Below are positions 27,228-35,403 of a DNA stretch of 64,000 bases, piece by piece; within the stretch, counting starts at the first letter, position 1, and every line of letters starts with the position of its first letter. The notes under the pieces were generated by a model, which saw only the letters and a list, made by a program, of their open reading frames with translations, did not search any database and was not told where the DNA came from. Origin of the DNA: Nevskia sp. (GTDB taxonomy: Bacteria > Pseudomonadota > Gammaproteobacteria > Nevskiales > Nevskiaceae); assembly GCF_021732705.1 (NCBI RefSeq), contig NZ_JAKFUM010000010.1, positions 1 through 64,000 on the forward strand, read 5' to 3'. Both the position numbers and the translations under genes were made by a program.

Positions 27228-27626
27228 ATGATCGACCTCCCCGAAGACCCGCTGAAGCGCGCCGGCCTTGTCTTCACGTTCCTGTGGTTCGTCGTCGGCG
27301 GCGCGGGCCATTTTCTCGTGCCGGCGTTCTTCGTCTCGATCTGCCCGCCGTGGGTGCCGGAGCCGCTGCTCGTGGTGCAGGTCAGCGGCGTGATCGAATT
27401 GCTGCTCGCCGCGCTGCTGATTCCGGCCCGAACCCGCAGCCTCGCCGGGCTGGCGCTGGTGGCGCTGATTGCCGCGGTCACGCCGGTGCATGTCTACATG
27501 CTGCAAGTGCCGGAAAAATACCCGCAATTCCCGGTCGCCGCGCTCTGGCTGCGGCTGGTGATCCAGGCCTTCTTCATCGTCAACGTCGGGTGGAGCACGC
27601 GGCCGGAACCGGCCCCGGCCCGCTAG
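27228..27626 (+). CDS. Small DoxX-like inner-membrane protein (COG4270-type)
   Basis: The 132-residue protein has four hydrophobic segments, with GGAGHFLVPAFF, SGVIELLLAALL and TPVHVYM as the recognisable family points. It resembles the COG4270 group of predicted DoxX-fold membrane proteins of unknown function. The ATG at 27228 directly precedes the conserved region; upstream in-frame sequence does not look coding. Promoter-like TATAAC lies at 27192, but I see no good -35. Confidence 0.78.
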   Translation: MIDLPEDPLKRAGLVFTFLWFVVGGAGHFLVPAFFVSICPPWVPEPLLVVQVSGVIELLLAALLIPARTRSLAGLALVALIAAVTPVHVYMLQVPEKYPQFPVAALWLRLVIQAFFIVNVGWSTRPEPAPAR

Positions 27627-27639
27627 GCGGAACCGGCGG

Positions 27640-28065
27640 TCACTGCTGATCGCCGTCGACGTAGTACCAGCGGCCATCCTCGCGCACGAAGCGGCTGGTT
27701 TCGTGCAGGCGCACCGCACTGCCGCCGCCGAGGCGATATCGGGCCACGAATTCGACGATCGCCGCGTGCTCGCCGGTCAACCGATGCTGCCGCACCTGCA
27801 GGCCGAGCCAGCGGGTCGGCGGCGTGGTGACGAGATTCAGGTCCGGCGCCCGGGTGCTCGCGTGCCAGGTCGCGAGCAGATAGTCCTTGAGCCCGAGCAC
27901 ATAGGCGCTGTAGCGCGACCGCATCAGCGCTTCGGCGGTCTCCGCCGCCGTGCCGGCATGGGCCGGGCCGCAGCAGGTCCGATAGGTCCGACCACTGCCG
28001 CAGGGGCAGGCGTCGTCAGGCTGGATCGTCACGAAATCCGTTTTCGCAGTCATCGAAGGGCTCAT
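27640..28065 (-). CDS. YchJ-family protein with SEC-C zinc motif
   Basis: The 141-residue protein has an N-terminal SEC-C motif CPCGSGRTYRTCCGP (three-to-four cysteine zinc site) and the YchJ/UPF0225 core LMRSRYSAYVLGLKDYLLATW, cited here as RSRYSAYVLG. YchJ proteins are small NTF2-fold proteins of unknown function with similarity to SecA's C-terminal zinc finger. The start at 28065 overlaps the stop of the upstream methyltransferase gene by ATGA. Its stop faces the COG4270-type gene 13 bp away. Confidence 0.88.
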   Translation of the reverse strand: MSPSMTAKTDFVTIQPDDACPCGSGRTYRTCCGPAHAGTAAETAEALMRSRYSAYVLGLKDYLLATWHASTRAPDLNLVTTPPTRWLGLQVRQHRLTGEHAAIVEFVARYRLGGGSAVRLHETSRFVREDGRWYYVDGDQQ

Positions 28066-28664
28066 GGCGCGGTGCGCCGGAAGATCAGACAGCGATTGTT
28101 GGCCGGCATCGCGTGATCCGCCGTGCAGGTCAAGCCGATGCCGGCGGCGAGTTCGATCAGCCATTCGGCATCGCGAATGCCGCGGCTCGGGTGATCGGCG
28201 CGCAGGGCTTGGTCAAACGCGGCATTGCTGGCGCTGGTGTGCGCGCCGGCATAGCGGAACGGGCCGTAGATCGCGAGCGTGGCGTCGTCCGCGAGCACCG
28301 CCGGCAGCATCGCGAACAGGGCTTCGCCATCCGCCTGACTCATGATGTGCAGCGTGTTCGCGGTGAACACGGCATCCGCCCGAATCGCCGGCCACGGGCC
28401 GTTGACGTCGAGCAGCAGCGGCGCGGGCGTGTTCGGCAGCGCGGCCTCATCGAGCCACTGGCGGATGCCCGGCAGGTATGGCGCGCGGTCGCTGGTCTGC
28501 CAGATCAGGTGCGGCAGCGCGGCCGCGAAATGCACCGCGTGCTGGCCGGTGCCGCTGCCGATTTCCAGCACGTGCTTGCGATCGGCGAACGCTTCGCGCA
28601 GCACCGCGAGGATCGGCTCGCGATTGCGTTCGCAGGCGGGCGAGAACGGTTTGTCGGGGGTCAC
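28062..28664 (-). CDS. DUF938-family SAM-dependent methyltransferase
   Basis: The protein contains FSPACERNREPIL at its start and a class I SAM-binding motif VLEIGSGTGQHAVHFA, followed by DAVFTANTLHIM and IYGPFRYAGAHTS. These define DUF938, a predicted methyltransferase family of about 200 residues. I choose the GTG at 28664 because it gives the family length; an ATG at 28706 would add 14 poorly conserved residues. It is coupled to the YchJ-like gene by ATGA. The substrate is unknown. Confidence 0.85.
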   Translation of the reverse strand: MTPDKPFSPACERNREPILAVLREAFADRKHVLEIGSGTGQHAVHFAAALPHLIWQTSDRAPYLPGIRQWLDEAALPNTPAPLLLDVNGPWPAIRADAVFTANTLHIMSQADGEALFAMLPAVLADDATLAIYGPFRYAGAHTSASNAAFDQALRADHPSRGIRDAEWLIELAAGIGLTCTADHAMPANNRCLIFRRTAP

Positions 28665-28824
28665 GTCAGGGCAGCGGGTTCGATGGCACGGAATGGCGCG
28701 CAGCATAGCGACGCCACCCGCAACGCGGGCAGCGGACCGTCCGCACACGGCGACCGACAGCGTTCACGGCCAGCCGCTACCATGCGCAACACCACTGACA
28801 TCCTGCCTAACCGATGACCCGCGC

Positions 28825-29853
28825 TTGAGCCTGACGATCGACGAACCCGCACTGCGCGCCATCGGCTGGAATGCGCATTGCGCCGCTGCCCTGGCGGCGA
28901 TGCCCGATGCCATTGGCCGCCCGGCCCGCGTGATCGAGCAGCATCGCGCGCACCTCGTCGTCCATGACGGTGCCGAGGGGCTCAAGGCCAAGACGCTGAC
29001 TGCGCTGTTCGATCGTCTGGAAGCGAACACCGATGGCCTCGCCGTTGGCGACTGGGTGCTGATCAACGAGGACGGCGGCAGCCTCTACATCCACGAGGCC
29101 CTTCCGCGCCGCAGCCTGTTGCTGCGCAGTCGTGCGGACAACGGCGTGCAGCGCATCGCCGCCAATGTCGACAACGCGATCCTCGTGATGGCGCTCGACA
29201 ACGACTACAGCCCGAACCGCCTCGAACGCTACCTGCTGATGGTGCGCGGCGCCGACGTCACGCCGATCATCGTGCTGACCAAACCCGACCGCGCGACCGA
29301 TCTCGACGCGCAGCGGGCCGAGATCGCCGCCCTCGCCGGCCCCGGCACGCCGATCTTCGCGCTCGATGCCCGCACGCCGGCCGTCGTTGCATCCCTCGCG
29401 CCGTGGCTCGCCGAAGGCCAGACCCTGGTGCTGCTCGGCTCGTCCGGCGTCGGCAAGTCCACCCTCGTCAACAGCCTGCTCGGCAGCGAAGCGCAGCGCA
29501 CCGGCCACACCCGCGCGTATGACGACCGCGGCCGCCACACCACGACCACCCGCACCCTGCGCACCCTGCCGCAAGGCGCCTGCCTGATCGACACGCCTGG
29601 TGTGCGCGAACTGAAACTCGGCGGCGAAGAGGACGTGACTGCCGATGCCTTCGAAGACATCGCCGAACTCGCGCGCCACTGCCGCTTCCGCGACTGCCGC
29701 CATGGTGCCGAACCCGGCTGCGCCGTCGTCGCCGGCCTGCCGCCGGAACGCCTCGACAACTACCGCAAGCTGCGCAGCGAACTCGCCGCCACCGCCCAGA
29801 AACGCCTCGAAGCGCCGACGGTGGTGGTCACGCGGCGATCGAAGAAGCGGTGA
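28825..29853 (+). CDS. rsgA: Ribosome small subunit-dependent GTPase A
   Basis: The protein has an OB-fold N-terminal region, then a circularly permuted GTPase domain with TKPD (G4) before the P-loop GSSGVGKSTLVNSL (about residue 205) and DTPGVREL (G3). A C-terminal zinc knuckle CRFRDCRHGAEPGC completes it. This is RsgA, which checks 30S maturation. No ATG lies at the conserved N-terminus. The TTG at 28825 gives MSLTIDEPALRAIGW, which matches homologues. Two tiny ORFs (28782-28817 and 28814-28828) overlap stop-to-start and end exactly at this TTG, so a leader-coupled start is possible. Confidence 0.93.
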   Translation: MSLTIDEPALRAIGWNAHCAAALAAMPDAIGRPARVIEQHRAHLVVHDGAEGLKAKTLTALFDRLEANTDGLAVGDWVLINEDGGSLYIHEALPRRSLLLRSRADNGVQRIAANVDNAILVMALDNDYSPNRLERYLLMVRGADVTPIIVLTKPDRATDLDAQRAEIAALAGPGTPIFALDARTPAVVASLAPWLAEGQTLVLLGSSGVGKSTLVNSLLGSEAQRTGHTRAYDDRGRHTTTTRTLRTLPQGACLIDTPGVRELKLGGEEDVTADAFEDIAELARHCRFRDCRHGAEPGCAVVAGLPPERLDNYRKLRSELAATAQKRLEAPTVVVTRRSKKR

Positions 29854-29864
29854 GGGCCTAAGAA

Positions 29865-30662
29865 ATGTCACGGATTCAGCCAGATCCGGTTTCGCTAACG
29901 ACGCATCATTTGCATTTTCGCGTCGCTACAACAGACACCATCGTTTCATCCGCGACTGGATTTGCCTACCGATATCAGGATCAATTTTTCCTGATTACCA
30001 ATTGGCACAATTTAACTGGTAAGAATCCGCTGACTGGTGAGATGTTGGGGAAAGGCGCAATTCCAGACACCGCATCAACACTTTTTAGACGGAAAGATAA
30101 TCCAAGTAACTGCGCCCGCGAGACTCTTCGGCTTTATAGTGACAACACATTGTTAGAGCCTCTATGGCTTGAACATCCTGTTCATGGGCGAGCCGTCGAC
30201 GTTGTAGCACTTCCGCTAGATGCTTCAACCGCCGATCGATATGCACTTTTCCCAATCAACGACATAAGTTTTGATCGCGGGTTCAAAGCGGAAGTGGCCG
30301 ACGACGCGTTCATCATTGGCTATCCATTTTCCGATCCTACTTACCTCCAACTACCTGTTTGGAAACGAGCCAGCCTAGCTTCTGAACCTGACGTAAACAT
30401 CGATCAACTCCCGAAAATGCTGGTCGATACTGCAACACGCGCGGGCCTCTCCGGATCACCGGTCGTTACACAACGCACCGGCGTACATGGCTTGAAAAAC
30501 GGAAGTTTTTCCCCAGATACCGTCATTGGTCGAATACGCGACTTCATTGGCGTGTACTCGGGCCGAATTGGTGACGACGAACTAAAAGCGCAACTCGGCA
30601 TCGTTTGGAAAGCTCACGTCATTGACGAGATTCTTAGACGAAGTGTCCATGGCTCAAATTGA
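29865..30662 (+). CDS. Trypsin-like serine protease-fold protein of foreign base composition
   Basis: The 265-residue protein shows a chymotrypsin-type triad order: His in FLITNWHNLTG, Asp in DVVALPL and Ser in TRAGLSGSPVV. No signal peptide or membrane segment is visible, so it should act in the cytoplasm. Base composition is markedly lower in GC than every neighbour, and codons such as ATT, TTA and AGA are frequent, so I infer recent acquisition. It starts 12 bp after rsgA. An attC-like core GTTAGGC lies 69 bp after its stop. Stand-alone proteases of this kind occur in accessory and defence loci, but nothing here proves a defence role. Confidence 0.8.
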   Translation: MSRIQPDPVSLTTHHLHFRVATTDTIVSSATGFAYRYQDQFFLITNWHNLTGKNPLTGEMLGKGAIPDTASTLFRRKDNPSNCARETLRLYSDNTLLEPLWLEHPVHGRAVDVVALPLDASTADRYALFPINDISFDRGFKAEVADDAFIIGYPFSDPTYLQLPVWKRASLASEPDVNIDQLPKMLVDTATRAGLSGSPVVTQRTGVHGLKNGSFSPDTVIGRIRDFIGVYSGRIGDDELKAQLGIVWKAHVIDEILRRSVHGSN

Positions 30663-30725
30663 GCGATTGCGAATAGCTCGAGTGTTGGGCAAACGCTCGC
30701 GCCCTCGAAAGCCGCAAAGCGTAAT

Positions 30726-30797
30726 GCCTCGTTAGGCGGAGCGGTATTGACCCGACGGCAAGCAACACCTCCGCCATAAGGCGTTGCCCAGCCTAAA
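30726..30797. repeat. Integron attC-like core and nested inverted repeats after the foreign protease gene
   Basis: GCCTCGTTAGGC (30726-30737) ends in GTTAGGC, which fits the attC consensus GTTRRRY. GGCGGAG (30735-30741) pairs with CTCCGCC (30769-30775), and an imperfect inverted copy GCCTAAA begins at 30791. The expected upstream partner (RYYYAAC) is not obvious after the stop codon, so a complete attC site is not shown. The element marks the right border of the AT-rich segment. Confidence 0.35.
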
Positions 30798-30805
30798 CAA
30801 TCGCC

Positions 30806-31663
30806 TCAACCCGCCAACAACACCTGCTCGCCCACCCACCGCCCGCCTGCCGCCAGTACCACCGGCCGGCCGACGACGGCGGCTTCAATGCACAGCATGT
30901 GCGCGTAGCCGCCGTCATCGAGATCGGCAAGCTGCGCGCCTTTTGCCGCCCCCGGATTCCAGACCACGGTGTCGCTGAACCCGGTCTGGCGGATGCGTAG
31001 ATCGCCGCGCGGCTGGCGCAGCACGGTTTCAGGCGGGGCATCGAAGTAGATGCGGTCGACTTCGCCGCGGATCGTGACCTCGGAGGATGTTTCCTCGCGC
31101 GCGACGTTGCCATTGGCGGTGTCGCGATAGCGCAGGCCCTGCAGGCCGAGCACGCGCGCTTCGTCGATGGTGTCGACCGCGAGATAGGTGTGCAACGCGG
31201 CGGTGAAATCGAATGGCTGGTTGCCGGTGTTGTCGATGGTCAGCCGCACCGCGAGTTGCTGGCCGTGGATCGTGGCGCTCAGTTCGGCGCGGAAAGCGTG
31301 CGGCCAGATCGCGCGGGTGGCGGCGGAATCGGTCAGTTGGAAGCGCAGCCGCAGGCCGCTGCCATCGACGGGCAGCGCGTCGACGAAATCCCAGCGCGCG
31401 GTACGGGCGAAGCCGTGCTTCGGCAATGCGCCCTCGCCCGCGAACTGCGGAAAGATCACCGGGATGCCGCCGCGGATCGCCGCGGTGCTCCGGTAATCGG
31501 CCTTGCCGCTGAGGTACAGGCGTTCGAGGCCATCGACCGGCGTCCACGACGTGATGTGGGCGCCATGACGGTGGACGGTGATGCGGGCGCCGTCGGCTGC
31601 GACCAGATTGATGATGGCGGCGCTGGCGTGGCTTTCGGTGAGCGGATCGGGCGTGGCAGTCAT
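30806..31663 (-). CDS. D-hexose-6-phosphate mutarotase (YeaD-like aldose 1-epimerase family)
   Basis: The 285-residue beta-sandwich protein contains GGIPVIFPQFAGEGALPKHGFAR, cited here as GGIPVIFPQF and PKHGFAR, the hallmark of the YeaD branch. Further conserved parts are LHTYLAVD and the catalytic region VVWNPGAAKG. It interconverts the alpha and beta anomers of glucose-6-phosphate and related sugars in the cytoplasm. It stands alone, with the 300-bp AT-richer gap upstream probably holding its promoter. Confidence 0.92.
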   Translation of the reverse strand: MTATPDPLTESHASAAIINLVAADGARITVHRHGAHITSWTPVDGLERLYLSGKADYRSTAAIRGGIPVIFPQFAGEGALPKHGFARTARWDFVDALPVDGSGLRLRFQLTDSAATRAIWPHAFRAELSATIHGQQLAVRLTIDNTGNQPFDFTAALHTYLAVDTIDEARVLGLQGLRYRDTANGNVAREETSSEVTIRGEVDRIYFDAPPETVLRQPRGDLRIRQTGFSDTVVWNPGAAKGAQLADLDDGGYAHMLCIEAAVVGRPVVLAAGGRWVGEQVLLAG

Positions 31664-31863
31664 TGCAGGAGCATAGCGTTGACCTCGGCGGTTTCGGAAT
31701 CGCAGCCGCGATCAGCGTTTCGCTTGGCGCAGACGGCGCGCGGAACAACGGAATTCGCGAAACGCCGTGATAACAGCTGTTGTCTATCGCATGAAACGGG
31801 GCAATGGTGGGCAAGCGCTTGTTCCAGCAACACAATTCACTGAGATTTCGATCACGATCGTTC

Positions 31864-31930
31864 ACCGGAAAATCAATAATGAACGGCGTTTTCTATTGTG
31901 TTTTCGCACAGCAAACACTCGTTTTCCGGT
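31864..31930. other. Nested inverted repeats in the AT-richer gap before xthA
   Basis: The gap 31664-31963 has no credible gene. ACCGGAAAA (31864-31872) and TTTTCCGGT (31922-31930) are perfect 9-bp inverted arms 49 nt apart. Inside, CAATA and TATTG form a smaller inverted pair. AACAGCTGTT (31772-31781) is a separate perfect palindrome nearer the mutarotase gene. The structure could be a small RNA, a decayed miniature element or regulator sites for the two divergent genes. Confidence 0.35.
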
Positions 31931-31963
31931 AGGCTTTCGACTCGCCCGCGTTGGACTGCCGCC

Positions 31964-32764
31964 TTGAGAATCGCGACCTGGAACGTCAACAGCCTGAAGG
32001 TCCGGCTGCCGCAGTTGCTGGACTGGCTCGCCGTCCGGGCCGAGTCGGCGCCGGTCGACGTCATCGGCCTGCAGGAAACCAAGCTGACCGACGAGGCCTT
32101 TCCCGGCGCGGAGCTGGCGGCGGCCGGCTGGCACTGGGTGCATGCCGGGCAGAAGACCTACAACGGCGTCGCGATCGTCTCGCGCTGGCCGCTGAGCGAG
32201 GTGCAGGTCGGCATTCCCGGTTTCGACGACGAGCAGAAGCGCGTGATCGCGGCCACCGTGGCCACGCCGGACGGCCCGCTGCGCTACGTCTGCGTCTACG
32301 TCGTCAACGGCCAGGCGGTCGGCTCGGACAAGTACGCGTACAAGCTGCGCTTCCTCGCCGCGCTGAGGGACTATCTGGCGGCGGAACTGGCGCAGCACCC
32401 GAAACTCGCGGTTGGCGGCGACTACAACATCGCACCGTCTCCGAGCGATACCCATGACCCGGCGGTCTGGGAAGGCAACATCCTGTGCTCCGAACCGGAG
32501 CGCGAAGGTTTCCGCGCCTTGCTGGCGCTGGGCCTGCGCGATGCCTTCACCCTGTTCGAGCAGCCGCCGAACAGCTTCACCTGGTGGGATTACCGTGCCG
32601 CCGGCTTCCGCCGCAATCTCGGCCTGCGGATCGACCACCTGCTGCTGTCGGCACCGCTCGCAGCGGCCTGCCGGTCGGCCTCGGCCGATCTCGCGCCGCG
32701 GAAGTTCGAGCGGCCATCCGACCACACGCCGTTCATCGCGGAGATCGCTTCCCCGTCGTCCTGA
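31964..32764 (+). CDS. xthA: Exodeoxyribonuclease III, copy 1
   Basis: The 266-residue protein begins RIATWNVNSLKVRLPQLL and contains LQETKLTDE, GGDYNIAPSPSD, WWDYR and LRIDHLL, ending SDHTPFIAEI. All catalytic motifs of the EEP-fold AP endonuclease/exonuclease III family are present. It repairs abasic sites and blocked 3' ends. The start must be the TTG at 31964, because it gives the invariant N-terminus and no ATG is nearby. A second member is encoded at 60462-61247. Confidence 0.93.
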   Translation: MRIATWNVNSLKVRLPQLLDWLAVRAESAPVDVIGLQETKLTDEAFPGAELAAAGWHWVHAGQKTYNGVAIVSRWPLSEVQVGIPGFDDEQKRVIAATVATPDGPLRYVCVYVVNGQAVGSDKYAYKLRFLAALRDYLAAELAQHPKLAVGGDYNIAPSPSDTHDPAVWEGNILCSEPEREGFRALLALGLRDAFTLFEQPPNSFTWWDYRAAGFRRNLGLRIDHLLLSAPLAAACRSASADLAPRKFERPSDHTPFIAEIASPSS

Positions 32765-32895
32765 CACGGCCGCCGCGTTCGTCGGAATTCGTCCGCGGAC
32801 ACCGACACCGATGTGACGGCGGTCACAACAGCAGGGTGGCAAACCGCAGCCTTGGCCCCATGCTCCCTCCAACTATTCAGACCTCGAGGCTCGAT

Positions 32896-33879
32896 ATGGA
32901 ATCGCGCCGACGCAACCATTACGACGTCAGCAACAAGGTGTGCATTGCCGATCCGGATGCGGTTCGACAGGAAGTCGAGCGCCTGATCGCGACCCACCAT
33001 CCGCGCGTCGACCGCGCCGTGCTGGCTACCGCGTTTCACGACTTCACTCGGCTGCATGCCGGGACCTTGCCCGGCTATGCCGCGGCTGACACGAACTATC
33101 ACGACGCACAGCACAGTCTCGACTGCACGCTGGCCGCGGCGCGGATGATCGAAGGCCACGAGCGCACGGCCACGGGCAACGAAGCACTCGGCGCACGGCG
33201 GGCAGTGCTCGGCGTGCTGATCGCGCTGTTCCACGATGCCGGCTATGTCCGCCGGCGTGGCGACGCGGCCGCGAACGGGGCTGCGTACACCTTGACGCAC
33301 GTGCAGCGCAGCGCCGAATTCCTCGGCGTGATGCTGCCGAAACTCGGCTACGGCGACGAAGCCGAACTGGCCGGCGAGATCGTCCACTTCACCGGATTCG
33401 AGCGCGCGCTGGACGCGATCGACGTGCAAGACGAACGCGACCGGCAGCTCGGTTTCATGATCGCCAGTGCCGATCTGCTGGCGCAGACCGCGGATCGCTG
33501 CTACCTCGAAAAGTGTCGCGACTTCCTGTTTCCGGAGTTCGAGGCCGCCGGGCTTGCCGGCGCATCGGTCCCCGGCGGGCAGACGCCGCTGTACCGGGAC
33601 CGGTACGATCTGCTGAACAGCACGCCGGAGTTCAACGCCCGGATCTGGGCGGATCGTCTCGATGGCTATTTCGGCGGCATCCACCGCCACCTCAGCCAGC
33701 ACTTCAGCGGCACGGCCAGCGGCCGCAATCCGTACGTCGACTGCATCCACGACAACCTGCGCCGGATCGGACGCTCGATCGACCGCGGCCACTTCCGCGA
33801 TCTGACCCGCCATCCGCGCGCGATCGGCGCGGCCTGCATGCGCAGCCGTCTCGACAGCGCTCGGCAGCTCGCCGCCTGA
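32896..33879 (+). CDS. HD-domain phosphohydrolase-like protein
   Basis: The 327-residue protein contains NYHDAQHSLDCT followed by LIALFHDAGY, an arrangement of His and His-Asp residues typical of HD-fold metal-dependent phosphohydrolases and cyclic-nucleotide phosphodiesterases. ASADLLAQTADRCY further on is another conserved acidic helix. No signal, membrane or sensor domain is visible, so a cytoplasmic enzyme is likely. The substrate is unknown. GAGG lies 6 nt before the ATG at 32896. A bidirectional terminator follows. Confidence 0.75.
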   Translation: MESRRRNHYDVSNKVCIADPDAVRQEVERLIATHHPRVDRAVLATAFHDFTRLHAGTLPGYAAADTNYHDAQHSLDCTLAAARMIEGHERTATGNEALGARRAVLGVLIALFHDAGYVRRRGDAAANGAAYTLTHVQRSAEFLGVMLPKLGYGDEAELAGEIVHFTGFERALDAIDVQDERDRQLGFMIASADLLAQTADRCYLEKCRDFLFPEFEAAGLAGASVPGGQTPLYRDRYDLLNSTPEFNARIWADRLDGYFGGIHRHLSQHFSGTASGRNPYVDCIHDNLRRIGRSIDRGHFRDLTRHPRAIGAACMRSRLDSARQLAA

Positions 33880-33906
33880 AGCCAGACGCCAGCGACCGCG
33901 GCCACG

Positions 33907-33945
33907 AAAAAGGGCGGCGATCCGCGAGGACCGCCGCCCTTTTTT
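33907..33945. terminator. Bidirectional rho-independent terminator
   Basis: GGGCGGCG (33912-33919) pairs with CGCCGCCC (33932-33939) around a 12-nt loop. It is flanked by an A-run on the left and six T residues on the right (33940-33945). The A-run becomes a T-run on the minus strand, so it can end both the HD-protein transcript and the convergent lipoprotein transcript. Confidence 0.92.
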
Positions 33946-34002
33946 GTCAGCATCCGGCGTTGCGGTGCCGCCCGTTCGGGACGACGCCGCAGCCGGCGAC
34001 GC

Positions 34003-35238
34003 TCAGTTGGCGTTGGCGATCGATTCCGGCCCGCCGACGCTGCCGAGCGAGGCCGTGGTCACCGAGCGATTCGGCGCGAGGTTGCCGCCGGTGCTGCTCA
34101 GGATGCCGTTGAACACGAGGATCTGGCCGCCGCCGTTCAGCTTTTCGGCGACATAGAGGCTGCCGTCGCCGCGCAGCGTCAGATCCACCGGGTTGCCGAG
34201 GCGCGTGTTGCTGCCGCGGATCACCGCCGCCGGCTGCACGATCGGCACGCCGTTGGTGCCGGTCGCGACGTTGTTCGCGGCATTGGCGCCGTTGAACACG
34301 TAGATGCTGCCGTCGCTGGCGTTTGCGGCGTCGGCGACGTCGGACACGATCAGCTGGTCGGTACCCGGGTTGTAGAAAATGCCGTGCAGGTTGGTCGAAA
34401 TCGACGCCGACACGCCGTTGGCGACCATGCCCGGGGTGATCAGGCGGCTCGGCGTGACGGCCGGGCCACCGAGGCTGGCCAGCAGCGAGCGGCCACCGAA
34501 GGCGTCATAGACCGCGACGGTGCCGTTGGTCATCGCCGCGAACAGGCGATCACGCGGGCTGTCGTACGCCACGTCCCAGGTCCGGCCGCCGGCTGCGGCC
34601 ACCGACACCGTGTGCAGGATCACCGGTCGCGGCGCCAGGCCCAGCACGCTGCTGAGCAGATGCACGGACGGCAGCGTGGCCGGATCGTCATTGGCGCCCG
34701 ACGGCGGCGCATCGGCGACGACCGCCGAATTGCGGGTCAGGCCGGCGAAGTCGATGCCGCGCGGCGCGATGATCTCGTTGAACTGGAACTCGCGGTCCTG
34801 GTTCGGATCGTAGGCCGTGTTGCCGCGGTTCGCGAAGTTGGTGAACTGGCGCAGGGTGGCGATGCCGCCGACGACGCCGACGCCCTGCAGCGTGCCGGAA
34901 TTGTCGACGATGCCTTCGTTGAGGCCGGTGTTGAAGGTGGCGATGCGCGACGACAGGTCGCCGGCATAGGTATCGGTGGTGCCGATCTCGCCGCCGCCGT
35001 CGAACGAGACGTAGACATTGCCGGTGCCGCCGACGATGCCGCCCGTCGTGCCGCCGGTCGAACCGCCCGTGGTGCCGCCCGAGGAACCACCCGTGGTGCC
35101 GCCCGTCGTGCCGCCGCCGGTGCTGCCACCGCCGGTCGTGCCGCCGGGGCTGTCGCTGCTGCCGCAGCCGACCATCCCGAGCGTTGCGGCCATCAGCGCC
35201 GCGATGGTGCCCAGCCGAATCCGTTTTGCAGTGCCCAT
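34003..35238 (-). CDS. Glycine/threonine-rich linker lipoprotein with predicted beta-propeller-like body
   Basis: The 411-residue protein has a signal peptide ending MVGCGSS, a good lipobox, so it is lipid-anchored. A low-complexity Gly/Thr/Ser linker covers about residues 31-72. The rest has repeated segments such as NVYVSFDG, TWDVAYDSPRDRLFAAM, GIFYNPGTDQLIVSD, GSIYVFNG and DLTLRGDGSLYVAEK, which look like propeller blades. No catalytic motif is recognised, so binding or surface-assembly roles are as likely as enzymatic ones. The family is not recognised more precisely. Confidence 0.72.
   Translation of the reverse strand: MGTAKRIRLGTIAALMAATLGMVGCGSSDSPGGTTGGGSTGGGTTGGTTGGSSGGTTGGSTGGTTGGIVGGTGNVYVSFDGGGEIGTTDTYAGDLSSRIATFNTGLNEGIVDNSGTLQGVGVVGGIATLRQFTNFANRGNTAYDPNQDREFQFNEIIAPRGIDFAGLTRNSAVVADAPPSGANDDPATLPSVHLLSSVLGLAPRPVILHTVSVAAAGGRTWDVAYDSPRDRLFAAMTNGTVAVYDAFGGRSLLASLGGPAVTPSRLITPGMVANGVSASISTNLHGIFYNPGTDQLIVSDVADAANASDGSIYVFNGANAANNVATGTNGVPIVQPAAVIRGSNTRLGNPVDLTLRGDGSLYVAEKLNGGGQILVFNGILSSTGGNLAPNRSVTTASLGSVGGPESIANAN
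35020..35142 (-). repeat. Low-complexity Gly-Gly-Thr/Ser repeat inside the lipoprotein gene
   Basis: The codons repeat short units encoding TTGG, STGG and SSGG for about 40 residues. They form imperfect 9- to 12-nt DNA repeats prone to slippage. The segment is in frame and connects the lipid anchor to the folded domain, like a flexible stalk. Confidence 0.8.
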
Positions 35239-35403
35239 CGTTGACCTCGTTCAGTATGGATAAGGGGCGCTCTGCCGATGCTGACAGAGCATTCAGCCAC
35301 AAATTCTAGCGGCTGATGTTTGCCGACATCATGAATCTTTCACGGCCGAGCATATTCCGCGGCGGCCGCGCGCAATGACGCGGCGTCCGGGGCTCGCGCT
35401 GCC

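Noticed and set aside
30663-30737. Complete integron attC site after the trypsin-like protease gene
   Set aside because: Only the GTTAGGC core fits. The matching RYYYAAC arm upstream is missing, and the inverted partner downstream is in the wrong order, so I list it only as attC-like.
35018-35160. Short regular repeats resembling a CRISPR array
   Set aside because: Units are in frame with a coding Gly/Thr linker, lack unique spacers and have no palindromic repeat or cas genes nearby.
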